Positions 1 through 9,100 of a stretch of DNA of 32,941 nt are shown here, in pieces. Within the stretch, counting starts at the first letter, position 1. Each line of letters opens with the position of its first letter. The notes below the pieces were generated by a model. It saw nothing but the letters and a program-made list of their open reading frames with translations. It did no database searches and was not told where the DNA came from. The stretch lies in contig JBGOEV010000027.1 of NCBI GenBank assembly GCA_041538025.1, forward strand, positions 1 through 32,941, given 5' to 3'. The position numbers were made by a program, and so were the translations under genes. Source of the DNA: Thermosaccharophagus gerlachensis. GTDB taxonomy: Bacteria; Armatimonadota; Fervidibacteria; Fervidibacterales; Thermosaccharophagaceae.

Positions 1-34
1 GTAAAACATGACATGATATTTTATCGTTTTATCC

Positions 35-1805
35 CTTTCAATCCCACTATGGTGCGATTGCAACTGAAACGCCTCTCTAAAAGCCTCTCAAGCGCTTCAA
101 CTTTCAATCCCACTATGGTGCGATTGCAACTGTTAAACGACCGCTTCTCTGACCGTCGCCGTGTTTGTCTTTCAATCCCACTATGGTGCGATTGCAACCG
201 AACACATATTGAATAGATAGTCGCTTCAAGAGAAGCTTTCAATCCCACTATGGTGCGATTGCAACCCTTGTATTCCAGTTCTCCCCACTGAGGGACTTCC
301 CGCTTTCAATCCCACTATGGTGCGATTGCAACTTCAGCAAAAGCCAGATGAGCACATTCTCACAGTTTTGCTTTCAATCCCACTATGGTGCGATTGCAAC
401 CATGGTCGCATGGTCGCATGGTCATGGTCACGGTCACTTTCAATCCCACTATGGTGCGATTGCAACAGAGTTGCTCAAGTTTGTCAACCTCGCCTTTGTA
501 GCGCTTTCAATCCCACTATGGTGCGATTGCAACATGAGTGTCCCGCGTCAGCTGCGTCGTCGGTTCGCTTTCAATCCCACTATGGTGCGATTGCAACCAA
601 AATTCAGAGCAGTCAAGCGCATATGTAGCACAACTTTCAATCCCACTATGGTGCGATTGCAACGTCGTAAGGTCATGGTCGCAATGATCAAGTGGTGCGC
701 ACTTTCAATCCCACTATGGTGCGATTGCAACGTTGTAGTATGGGCTTGTAGAAGAATTAAACAATGTTAACTTTCAATCCCACTATGGTGCGATTGCAAC
801 CTTAAACGACCACTTCTCTGACCGTCGCCGTGTTTGTCTTTCAATCCCACTATGGTGCGATTGCAACCATCTGCGATTGCGCCCGACGCATCAACGCTCA
901 TCAACTTTCAATCCCACTATGGTGCGATTGCAACATGGAAAAGTTGAACTCGTCAGCTAAATAAGCTATTCTTTCAATCCCACTATGGTGCGATTGCAAC
1001 GCAACGAGCCCTGCGAACGAAGCCCGCACGCCCACTCTTTCAATCCCACTATGGTGCGATTGCAACTAGTATTCTATCAGCTATATCTTGTGCCACAGTG
1101 TCCTTTCAATCCCACTATGGTGCGATTGCAACTGCAATTGTTGAAACACAAAGTCAACTTCTGTTATACTCTTTCAATCCCACTATGGTGCGATTGCAAC
1201 CGCTTTACACTTCACGAAATCAGAAGCGGCTGATATGCTTTCAATCCCACTATGGTGCGATTGCAACATGTGCTATGTGCTACAATGCCACAATGCAAAC
1301 ACTCTTTCAATCCCACTATGGTGCGATTGCAACTTCTGGCAGCGTGAGCTTTGTAGTTGATGCTGTTGATTCTTTCAATCCCACTATGGTGCGATTGCAA
1401 CCAACTGTCCAGGTTGAGCCTAAGAAACCGACATTCAACTTTCAATCCCACTATGGTGCGATTGCAACGACCAAAGTGGCTAAGATATACGATTATGAAA
1501 TCGCACTTTCAATCCCACTATGGTGCGATTGCAACCTTGGTGTTGGAAGCGCATATGCGTTGCTGAAAGAAGACTTTCAATCCCACTATGGTGCGATTGC
1601 AACCATACGACTTATCACGACAGGGAAGTTCCAGGATATTCTTTCAATCCCACTATGGTGCGATTGCAACCTATCGCATTAGGCAGCGTTATAGTCGGTG
1701 TGCTCACTTTCAATCCCACTATGGTGCGATTGCAACCTTCAATCAACGCCACCTTCGCTTCCTGCCCAGTTGGTACTTTCAATCCCACTATGGTGCGATT
1801 GCAAC
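35..1805. CRISPR. CRISPR array, 27 identical 30-nt repeats, 26 spacers
   Basis: Each repeat begins CTTTCAATCCCAC and ends GGTGCGATTGCAAC. Repeats start at 35, 101, 169, 236, 303, 371, 437, 504, 568, 634, 702, 771, 838, 905, 971, 1037, 1103, 1171, 1238, 1304, 1372, 1439, 1506, 1574, 1641, 1707 and 1776, and all read identically. Spacers are 34-39 nt. Bases 1-34 look like one more spacer, so the array probably continues left of the window. The repeat is partly self-complementary (CAATC with GATTG, CAC with GTG). Read on the minus strand it ends GGGATTGAAAG, resembling the ATTGAAA(G/C) 5' handle of type I and III crRNAs, so minus-strand transcription is likely but not proven. No cas gene is present in the window, so the subtype cannot be assigned. 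Confidence 0.99.
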
Positions 1806-1845
1806 CAAGCTTAATAGTGAGAGAAGTTAGGAGCTATGAACGGTG

Positions 1846-1863
1846 TTTTCAATCTGGTTGCAG
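1846..1863. repeat. Degenerate CRISPR repeat relic
   Basis: TTTCAATC (1847-1854), followed after three bases by TTGCA, reproduces the two ends of the array repeat with the middle deleted. It lies 40 nt after the last intact repeat, close to one spacer length (34-39). This looks like a decayed terminal repeat, but the match is short and chance similarity cannot be excluded. Confidence 0.4.
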
Positions 1864-1905
1864 TCGACCTTCGGTTGCCTTAAATTCCTTAGGGGGTCGA
1901 CTGCA
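1859..1905. repeat. 11-bp perfect inverted repeat around GTCGAC
   Basis: TGCAGTCGACC at 1859-1869 is the exact reverse complement of GGTCGACTGCA at 1895-1905, with a 25-base loop. A third copy in direct orientation lies at 1990-2000, and its two following bases also match the extended first arm (13 bases in total). The structure could be an RNA hairpin, a protein-binding array or the end of a small mobile element. Nothing in the sequence decides between these. Confidence 0.6.
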
Positions 1906-2126
1906 GTATGGATGGCAAAAACTGGGCATAATAATGGAAACTGTGCCACCCCAATTCTGTATCGGTTTCAAAGGTGCAAAAATTGGGCAGGTCGACTGCA
2001 ACTGTCATCTCCAATTGTAGCACACTACTGCAATTTTGCTATAACGCAGTGTGGCTCCAGTCGTAGCGTGCTTTAATGTTTGCAAAACCTTAGTCGTCAA
2101 AGAGTGTGAGAGTAGGCATCCTTGTC

Positions 2127-2143
2127 AGTGAAATGCTTTCACT
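2127..2143. promoter_or_regulatory. 17-bp palindrome upstream of glycosyltransferase gene
   Basis: AGTGAAA, TGC, TTTCACT forms perfect 7-base arms around a 3-base centre, about 185 bases before the first glycosyltransferase start. The size and symmetry fit a dimeric repressor site. No T-run follows it, so a terminator is unlikely. Confidence 0.4.
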
Positions 2144-2326
2144 TAGGTTCATTCAAAAATGATGATGCTAAAAGCGTGGCATTCCATACTACCTACCTAC
2201 TTACGTAGAGGTGCTTTATAAGTATTTCAAGATGTGGTGGCGGTGTGAGTAAAGTTCTACAAGCAGGCATTAAAATCGTAAGTGGGTTCTACAATTTGAG
2301 CTAAATGTGGCATTAGGGAAACCGAT

Positions 2327-3463
2327 ATGAAGATAGCGATTGATGGTAGAGTGCTTTTTGGGCGCAAGACTGGTGACCGAAGCTACACCCTTAACCTGTT
2401 GCATTACCTTCCGGTTGTGAGACCAGACTTTGAATTTGTTGTGTTTGCGAGGCGTGCTCACACCACATTCCACAAAAGCCGTTGCATTCCTACTGACCTG
2501 CAACGAGTGGTCAAGTTGGTTCTTCTTGATAGTCCTTTTGATTGGCACTTCTCTCAGGTGGCTTTGCCAGCGGGTGCAAAGGGAATTGGTGCAGAACTGC
2601 TACATGTGCAATACATAGGTCCGATGATTGTGAGATACAATTTTGTGACAACAATACACGATGTTAGTTGGCGCAGACTCCCAACATGCTTTCCAACTCA
2701 TCACAGGATGCTCTTGAACATTTTCATACCGATAACGGTGCGCTTAGCTGATGCCATTATCACTGATTCAAAAGCATCAATGGACGACATCGTTTCTTTC
2801 TTCTCAGTTCCACCGAACAAGGTGCATGTCATACCGCTTGGTGTTTCCGAGGTTTTCTTTGAGCGACCAAGAAAGGAAGAATGTGAGGCTGTCTTATCAA
2901 GGTATGGACTAAAAAGCGGTTATGCACTTTACCTTGGTGTCGTGCAACCGAGAAAAAATTTGCATCGCTTGGTTGCAGCAGTTTCATTGCTTCGCAACTT
3001 TGGCATGTGGCGAAGTGATTGGGAACTCGTCATAGCAGGGAAGCTTGGTTGGCATTATGAGCACTTGATGAAAGCTGTTTGTGAACTTGGCTTAGGCGAT
3101 GTTGTTAAATTCATAGGCTATGTTGAAGATGAACATTTACGCCACATCTACGCTTGTGCGAGAGTTTTCATCTATCCGTCGCTGTGGGAAGGTTTTGGGT
3201 TGCCAGTGGTTGAGGCGATGGCTTGTGGAACACCAGTTATAACATCTAATGTGGGAGCGCTGAAGGAAATAGCCGAAGGTGCAGCGTTACTTGTCGATCC
3301 ATACGATGTCACTTCGCTTGCTGAGGCTATTCATACGCTCATGAGTGATGATGAGTTGTGTGAGAAGTTAAGCAAAGCAGGGAGGGAGAGAGCCGTCCGC
3401 TTCACATGGAGAAGGACTGCAGAAATGACAGCTTCAGTTTACGAGGCAGTGCTTGCAACTTAG
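2327..3463 (+). CDS. GT4-family glycosyltransferase
   Basis: This 378-aa protein has the GT-B fold signature of family 4 retaining glycosyltransferases. The N-terminal acceptor domain opens with MKIAIDGRVLFGRKTG. The C-terminal nucleotide-sugar domain has YLGVVQPRKNL near residue 205 and the E-x7-E type motif in SLWEGFGLPVVEAMACGTPV around residues 285-305. Such enzymes act at the cytoplasmic face of the membrane, transferring a hexose (often mannose) from a nucleotide-sugar donor to a growing glycan. The ATG follows a modest AGGGA site. The frame overlaps the next gene's longest reading, and together they form a two-gene glycan unit. Donor and acceptor cannot be read from sequence. Confidence 0.93.
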   Translation: MKIAIDGRVLFGRKTGDRSYTLNLLHYLPVVRPDFEFVVFARRAHTTFHKSRCIPTDLQRVVKLVLLDSPFDWHFSQVALPAGAKGIGAELLHVQYIGPMIVRYNFVTTIHDVSWRRLPTCFPTHHRMLLNIFIPITVRLADAIITDSKASMDDIVSFFSVPPNKVHVIPLGVSEVFFERPRKEECEAVLSRYGLKSGYALYLGVVQPRKNLHRLVAAVSLLRNFGMWRSDWELVIAGKLGWHYEHLMKAVCELGLGDVVKFIGYVEDEHLRHIYACARVFIYPSLWEGFGLPVVEAMACGTPVITSNVGALKEIAEGAALLVDPYDVTSLAEAIHTLMSDDELCEKLSKAGRERAVRFTWRRTAEMTASVYEAVLAT

Positions 3464-4344
3464 AAAAGCCATTGGTCTCCTTCGTCATCGTCAACTGGAA
3501 CGCAACACCTTTCTTGAAGGATTGCTTGAAAGCTATCCGTGAGAATGTATCATTACCGTTTGAAGTCATCGTTGTAGACAATGCCTCAACCGATACTACT
3601 GAGAAGGAGTTGTTCGCTCTTATCTCGCCATTCCAAAATGCCAAGCTGATAGTAAACGGCGCCAATTTGGGCTACGCAAAAGCAAACAACCAAGGTATAG
3701 CAGAAAGCAGTGCTCCATTCGTAATGCTCCTCAACCCAGATGTGCTTATTCATCGTGGTTGTGTTGAGCGTCTCGTTGATTTCCTGAGACGGAACGAGCA
3801 TGTGGCTGCTGTTGCACCGAGGCTTTTATATCCCGATGGTAAGACACAACCAACTTGTAGGTCTTTCCCGACGCCTTTAGCGCTTCTTTATTCCTCTCTT
3901 GGGTTTGATAAGCTTATGCCGCGCTCAAAAGTTTTTGGGCGCTACAGGATGACTTGGTGGAAGCATAATGAGCCAATGGAAGTTGAACAGCCGATGGCTT
4001 CAGCGTTGCTCATGCGCAGGGAAGCACTCTCTAAGCTTGGTGGCTTTGATGAGGATTTCCCTATCTTCTTCAACGATGTAGACCTTTGCTACAGGGCACA
4101 CAAATGTGGCATGCGCTTTTACTTCCTCCCAGATGCAACAGCCACTCATTATCATGGCGCAAGCACAAGACATCTTCGTGGGCGACTCGTCGTTGAATCT
4201 CACATCTCGTTGCTACGCTTTTACTCAAAGCACTACCGAACAAGCATGCATCTAATCGCTTACACTTTTGCAAGAGCATTCATCATGCTCTCTTTCCCCT
4301 TACGCTATTTCTCCGTTGTGCTTCGTTTCTTGATCACAGCTTAA
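3406..4344 (+). CDS. GT2-family glycosyltransferase (rhamnosyltransferase-like)
   Basis: This is a GT-A fold inverting glycosyltransferase. It shows VSFVIVNWN near residue 24, VVDNASTD at 56-63, the metal/donor motif equivalent LLNPDV at 108-113, and FNDVDLCYRAHKCG near residue 222. These match the WbbL-like rhamnosyltransferase branch of GT2, and the basic, hydrophobic C-terminus fits membrane association. The longest frame starts at ATG 3406 and overlaps the upstream GT4 by 58 bases. A TTG at 3472, just after the GT4 stop, would give a start directly before the VSFVIVNWN strand and may be the true start. The stop codon overlaps the convergent tyrS stop within a TTAA at 4341-4344. Confidence 0.92.
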   Translation: MEKDCRNDSFSLRGSACNLEKPLVSFVIVNWNATPFLKDCLKAIRENVSLPFEVIVVDNASTDTTEKELFALISPFQNAKLIVNGANLGYAKANNQGIAESSAPFVMLLNPDVLIHRGCVERLVDFLRRNEHVAAVAPRLLYPDGKTQPTCRSFPTPLALLYSSLGFDKLMPRSKVFGRYRMTWWKHNEPMEVEQPMASALLMRREALSKLGGFDEDFPIFFNDVDLCYRAHKCGMRFYFLPDATATHYHGASTRHLRGRLVVESHISLLRFYSKHYRTSMHLIAYTFARAFIMLSFPLRYFSVVLRFLITA

Positions 4345-5555
4345 GGTTCAACGATTAACCTGACCCAGCGATGCTTACCGAAGCGCACTATGTCACCAGT
4401 CTTGACTTCAACCTTTGCAAACCTATCTGTTATGCGTTTTCCATTTATCTCCACTGCGCCTTGCTCAATCAACCTATGTGCTTCCCTGTTGCTTGATGCA
4501 GCCCCTATGGCTCTGAGAAGTTTAACGAGTTGCAACTTCCCGTCTTCTCCTCCAAGCTCACTTAATGATACAACGAAGTCACTGGCTTCCTTTGGCAACT
4601 CTCGCCTTGAAAAGACCCTCTCAAATTCATCCTTAGCGTTGTTTGCAGCATCTTCACCGTGGTAAATCCGCACTATCTCCCATGCGAGGCGCTTCTTGGC
4701 TTCCATAGGATGAGCCGTAAGTATGCTCTCAACTTCTTCTTCTGGCACATCCGTGCAGAGGATGAAGTAATCCCGCATCAATTCATCTGGTATTGACATG
4801 AGCTTCCCGAACATCTCCCTTGGGTCCTCAGTTATACCGACATAATTTCCGAGCGACTTGCTCATCTTCTCCTTCCCATCAAGCCCTACGAGCAATGGCA
4901 TGAAGAAACCGACTTGTGGTTCTTGCCCCAAGCGCCTTTGCAACTCTCGCCCCATGAGTATGTTGAATTTTTGGTCAACACCACCCATCTCAACATCAGC
5001 GTTTAAGACAACCGAATCGTAAGCTTGGCATATTGGGTATAGGATCTCGTGCAAGCGCAACTCATGTCCTTCCTTTAACCTCTTTGAGAAGTCCTCTCGT
5101 TCAAGGAGTTGTGCGACTGTCACCTGTGATGCAAGCCTTATGAAGTCCTCAAACGAAAGGTTTGAGAGCCATTCGCTGTTAAATGTGACTCTTGTCTTTG
5201 AAGGGTCAAGTATCTTGCAATATTGCTGGGCATAAGTTTGTGCGTTGCGTTCCACATCTTCTTTTGAAAGCTGTGGTCTTGTCTTTATGCGTCCAGTTGG
5301 GTCACCTATCATAGCCGTGAAGTCACCGATGATAATGATGACCTCATGTCCCAAGTCCTGAAACTGCCTTAACTTCCTTAAGACAACAGCATGCCCTATG
5401 TGCAGGTCTGGGACACTCGGGTCAAGCCCGAGCTTCACTTTAAGCGGTTTGTTCGTTGCAACGCTCCTCTTGAGCTTCTCAAGGAACTCCTCTTCAGGGA
5501 CTATCTCAGCAGCACCGCGCTTCAAGATCTTGAATTGCGCTTCCGCCGGAAGCAT
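4341..5555 (-). CDS. tyrS: Tyrosyl-tRNA synthetase, TyrZ-type
   Basis: This class Ic aminoacyl-tRNA synthetase charges tRNA-Tyr in the cytosol. The catalytic Rossmann domain has LDPSVPDLHIGH with HIGH at residues 52-55, the tyrosine pocket region QAYDS near 177, and KMSKS at 230-234. HIGH plus KMSKS, rather than the HLGH/KFGKT pair of E. coli TyrS, places it in the second bacterial subfamily (TyrZ-like). An S4 RNA-binding domain fills roughly residues 343-404. The 404-aa length is normal. The ATG at 5555 is preceded on its strand by GGGGTGAT at a suitable distance. It is transcribed alone, convergent with the glycosyltransferase pair, and its stop shares bases with theirs. No T-box leader is visible upstream. 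Confidence 0.98.
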   Translation of the reverse strand: MLPAEAQFKILKRGAAEIVPEEEFLEKLKRSVATNKPLKVKLGLDPSVPDLHIGHAVVLRKLRQFQDLGHEVIIIIGDFTAMIGDPTGRIKTRPQLSKEDVERNAQTYAQQYCKILDPSKTRVTFNSEWLSNLSFEDFIRLASQVTVAQLLEREDFSKRLKEGHELRLHEILYPICQAYDSVVLNADVEMGGVDQKFNILMGRELQRRLGQEPQVGFFMPLLVGLDGKEKMSKSLGNYVGITEDPREMFGKLMSIPDELMRDYFILCTDVPEEEVESILTAHPMEAKKRLAWEIVRIYHGEDAANNAKDEFERVFSRRELPKEASDFVVSLSELGGEDGKLQLVKLLRAIGAASSNREAHRLIEQGAVEINGKRITDRFAKVEVKTGDIVRFGKHRWVRLIVEP

Positions 5556-5678
5556 CCCAAATCACCCCTGCATAAGCTGGCGAGAGTTGAAGCCGGCAGT
5601 TACTTAAAGGATTATGCTACATCGCCCATTTTACCATTCATGCACGAGCGTTCATAATTGTAGTGTGGCTTTGATTTT

Positions 5679-6035
5679 GTGTATTTGATACGGGGTGTTC
5701 AACGAGTGCATATGCTCTTCACAAAGATTTGTTTGGTAGCAGGGATGCTATCGCATCTTTTGCGGAGACGCAAACCAAGCTTATATGAGCCTTATGAGCG
5801 CCTCAAGCCATCTCCAAGGGATGTTGAGAGGGCAACCAACTTGAAGGTCCTCATAAGAGGAGTGCGTTGGGACGATGAAAGGATAAAAGGCAGATTGCGC
5901 CAAGTGGATGATGTGCTTTATGTTGAGTTCAAAGATGAGACCCCGGGTTACTTCTGGCATATTGACACCGTAAGTGAGTTGCTCAGGTTAGCAATGCTTG
6001 GCTGTAGAAACATAGAGTTGTATGACGATGAATGA
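5679..6035 (+). CDS. Small protein of unknown function
   Basis: I do not recognise a family. The frame opens with GTG at 5679 (118 aa). An ATG at 5712, codon 12, is an alternative that would give MLFTKICLVAGMLSHLL, a short hydrophobic stretch followed by RRRKP, so a membrane-anchored N-terminus is possible. The rest is a small charged domain ending in IDTVSELLRLAMLGCRNIELYDDE, which looks like a compact alpha/beta fold. It lies divergent from tyrS with 123 bases between and 57 bases before the large hydrolase-like gene, so it may be first in that transcript. The high-quality charged C-terminal half suggests a real gene. Confidence 0.6.
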   Translation: MYLIRGVQRVHMLFTKICLVAGMLSHLLRRRKPSLYEPYERLKPSPRDVERATNLKVLIRGVRWDDERIKGRLRQVDDVLYVEFKDETPGYFWHIDTVSELLRLAMLGCRNIELYDDE

Positions 6036-6099
6036 AATAGCGCTTCTGCATGTCCTCAACATCGCTGTGGTAATCATGCAGGTGATGAAGCTATGGTGA
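6028..6099 (+). CDS. Possible 23-aa hydrophobic microprotein
   Basis: An ATG overlapping the end of the preceding gene opens MNEIALLHVLNIAVVIMQVMKLW and stops at TGA 6097-6099, inside the longest frame of the next gene. The peptide is almost one transmembrane helix long. It could be a translational-coupling leader or a membrane microprotein, but a chance frame of 72 bases is the simpler reading. Confidence 0.2.
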   Translation: MNEIALLHVLNIAVVIMQVMKLW

Positions 6100-6140
6100 G
6101 TTTTTATTCTACACACCTAAGTTGCGGAAGACAAAAGGGT

Positions 6141-9100
6141 ATGCAGTGCCGATATCGCCTAAAGTCCATTGGAGCGATGTTTATAACCTTTGTAGTGCAA
6201 TTGCTCACGCTTCATGAAGTGTCCTCACAGGAATTGGTTAGCGGTGCACTCAAGATCGGATTTGATGGGCGCACGGGACGCATAAACTCGGTGTCGCTAA
6301 GCAGATCTGTATGGCGTGGTGATGGTGGCTTTGATGTGTTTGATGTCTCAAGTGGGAAAGGAGGAAAGCTCACTGGCTTGGTGAAGAGACCAAGAAGTGG
6401 GCAGGTGGAATTGCAATGCGCTTCATCGGAGCTAAGGCTTAAACTGAACGCATTGTTCACGAGCAAAGGAAAGTGCATTGAGGTAAATGGTGAAGTCCAA
6501 GGTGACGGTGAAAGAGGTATTGTCGTGTCGTTCACTTTGCCAGTTGATGCGGTCAATTGGTATTGGTGGGACGACATGAGGAGAGGACGCAGGATATCAA
6601 GCGGGGTCTACAAAAACACTGTAAGGATGCCCATGAGAGGAGAGCATTCACCATATCCACTTTGTGCGGTGACCAACTTGAAGATGGGTCTCGCCATCGG
6701 GATTGATCTGAGCATACCTGTGATGTATCGTTTCTCGTATGATGCTAACTCTTTGAAGCTGCGTTTGGAATACGATTTTGGGCTAAGCAGTTCGGCGAAG
6801 AGCGCATGCAAATTTAGGTTCTCTGTGTTTCCCGTTTCAGAGCCCGCGTGGGGGATGAGAGGCGCGATTGCCGACTACTATAATTTGTTCAGCTCCTCAT
6901 TCATTAAGCGCAACAAAGTTGATGGCATATGGATGCCATTTACACCGATAGCGAAGATTGAGCATCCTGAGGACTTTGGTTTTGCCTTCCACGAAGGGAC
7001 GGCTGGCGCAGACTATGACGAGAAGAGTGGCATTTACACATTCGTCTATGTTGAGCCATGGTCAATTCGCTTTTACTTGCCTTTAGATGCGCCAAGGAAC
7101 TTGAGCGTAAGTGAGTTGCTCTCACATGAAGCACTGAAAGCAGCGGACAAGAGGTTGCTTGAAGCCGTTGAGAGATGCGCTGCACAAAGCCCTGAAGGGA
7201 CATTCCATACAAGAAGTTACACTCCAGATTGGGCGATGGGGAAACTCGTATATGATTTCATCGCAAACGCGGATCCAGACATACCTGGTGAATGGACAAA
7301 AGCTCGCCTCATGGATGAGGTCATAGAGAAGGCATTTTCGGAGCATCGTTCAAAAGGGATTGAGCTTGACGGGGTTTACTTTGATGGGTTTGGGGAATGG
7401 GTGAGACCGCAAATCAACGAACGCAAAGACCATTGGAGCGTGAGCGACTTTCCACTTTCGTTCAGTTGGGAGACGAAGCGCCCATGCCAGATCACTTCCT
7501 TTGGCATCTATGAGTATCTTAAAGCAGTTGCTGAAAAGCTTCATTCACAGGGCAAACTCGTTATGGCAAACGGATATGTGTGGGCTTATATACCATTTTC
7601 GGCACACTGGATTGATGTTGGTGGTAACGAAATACGATGGACGAAGATGAGGGACGATTACCCGTTCTTTGACTATAGGCGCTTCCTCGCATACAGGCGT
7701 CCATATCTACCGCTTAACAATGAGGACTTTGAGAAGGTTTTCACTGCGGAGCTTGCGAAGGAGTATTTTGACTGGGCGCTGTTTTATGGTTTCTTCCCAT
7801 CGTGCTTCAGCCCAACTGCATCTCATGTCGGCAACTATTGGAACACACCAAAGTTCCACAACAGGGATAGGCATCTCTTTCGCATCTACATACCGTTACT
7901 GCGCATGTTATCAAGCGCTGGTTGGAACCCAATCACGCAAGCACATCCATCTGGGCATGGAATGCGTTGGTTTGATGTCTTTAACTCGGATGTGCTTGTT
8001 GAGCGCTTCGGCGATTATGCCACCTCACAGCTCTTCTTTACGGTTCACAACCGTTCAGAAAAAACAATAAGTGAGACGCTACAAATTGACTACAAGCCAC
8101 TTGGCATTGCCCCAAAGAGCGATGCTGAGCTGTGCATTGTTGAGATGCTTAGCGGTCAGCTCCTCAATTGGGATGTGGATGAGATGCACATAAAAGTCCC
8201 AATCAACCTCGCAAGGCGCTCAACGCTTATGCTCTGGCTCGGGAGGAGAAGCGACATCTTAGTGTGGGCATTGAAGAGCGCTTGCGAATTCATCAGCACA
8301 TCCGTTGAACGAGTGCCCAAGTCAAGTGAACAGGAGAAGCTTGTAACAGAACTTGGAAAAACTTTGGAGTTGCTAAGCGATGCTAAAAAGCTTGCTTTGG
8401 AAGGTCTCGCAAAGCTCGGCAAGGAGGGCAAATATGAGAAGCTCCTAAAATTGCTCTCAGAAGCTCATGGCAAACTCATTTCTCTTTGCGAGGGTTATAG
8501 TGGTGTGCCTCAATCTGAGCTACCGATATTGAAACGAGCGGAGGTGCTCACTTCATGTGCTATACGACTCGCATTAGGCATAAGATGCCTGTTCAACTAC
8601 CAGCATTCCGTTTCGCCTGGTGATGTTCTCATCCCATCAATTTGTTTTAGACACGGTATGAACAGCCCTCTTAGCATGGTCCAGTCAGAGCTTGCATTGA
8701 GCACATCATCGCATGGAATCTTTGCACGCTCTTTTTACACATGGCGCAATGTCCCTCCGAACACTGACTGTTGGGGCTCTTACAGGCTCAACATCCCAGA
8801 ATGGTTGAAGGAAGGTGACACGCTCTCGCTTGAGCTTTGCATGCGTGTGCAAGTTGCTGGTGTTGAGTTGCAGCTTAGGCGAAGTGAAGAGCTTAAAGTT
8901 GTAAAACCATATGCGATGCGTTCCGAGATAGTTTCAAACAGCAGTGGGCTCCTTTTGCTCTTGAGCTTGACAAACAACACCTCAAGAGGGGTTAAAGGGA
9001 GGGTGAGTGTAAAAGTTGATGGGAGACAGCTTAAGGTTGATGAAGATTCCGTTACGCTTCCAGCATTCAGCACCGTTGATGTCATCCGCAAGGTTGATGC

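Larger units (their letters stand above)
1806..2326. other. Gene-free flank of the CRISPR array
   Basis: No convincing gene is seen in these 521 bases; the open frames here are short and match no family I recognise. The stretch holds a spacer-length segment followed by a degenerate repeat relic (1846-1863), three copies of GGTCGACTGCA (one inverted, 1859-1869, 1895-1905, 1990-2000) and a 17-base palindrome at 2127-2143. It ends with the leader of the downstream glycosyltransferase gene. If the CRISPR array is read on the minus strand, this side would hold its leader and promoter. If it is read on the plus strand, it is the trailer. Confidence 0.6.

Noticed and set aside
1..34. CRISPR leader at the left edge
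   Set aside because: The 34 bases are A/T-rich but exactly spacer length, and too short to judge. A truncated spacer is the simpler reading.
13..1830. Many overlapping open frames with repeated peptides such as FNPTMVRLQ and FQSHYGAIAT
   Set aside because: They are translations of the CRISPR repeat in several frames on both strands. No start site or domain supports them.
1843..2076. 77-codon plus-strand frame in the CRISPR flank
   Set aside because: It runs through inverted repeats, has no ribosome site, and its composition is not protein-like.
5605..5650. Promoter for tyrS with -10-like CATAAT on the minus strand
   Set aside because: The -10 is fair, but no acceptable -35 sits at 16-18 bases, so it was not listed as a feature.
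5556..5678. T-box riboswitch upstream of tyrS (and likewise upstream of serS, 30750-30946)
   Set aside because: No T-box core sequence, specifier stem or terminator hairpin could be found in either leader.
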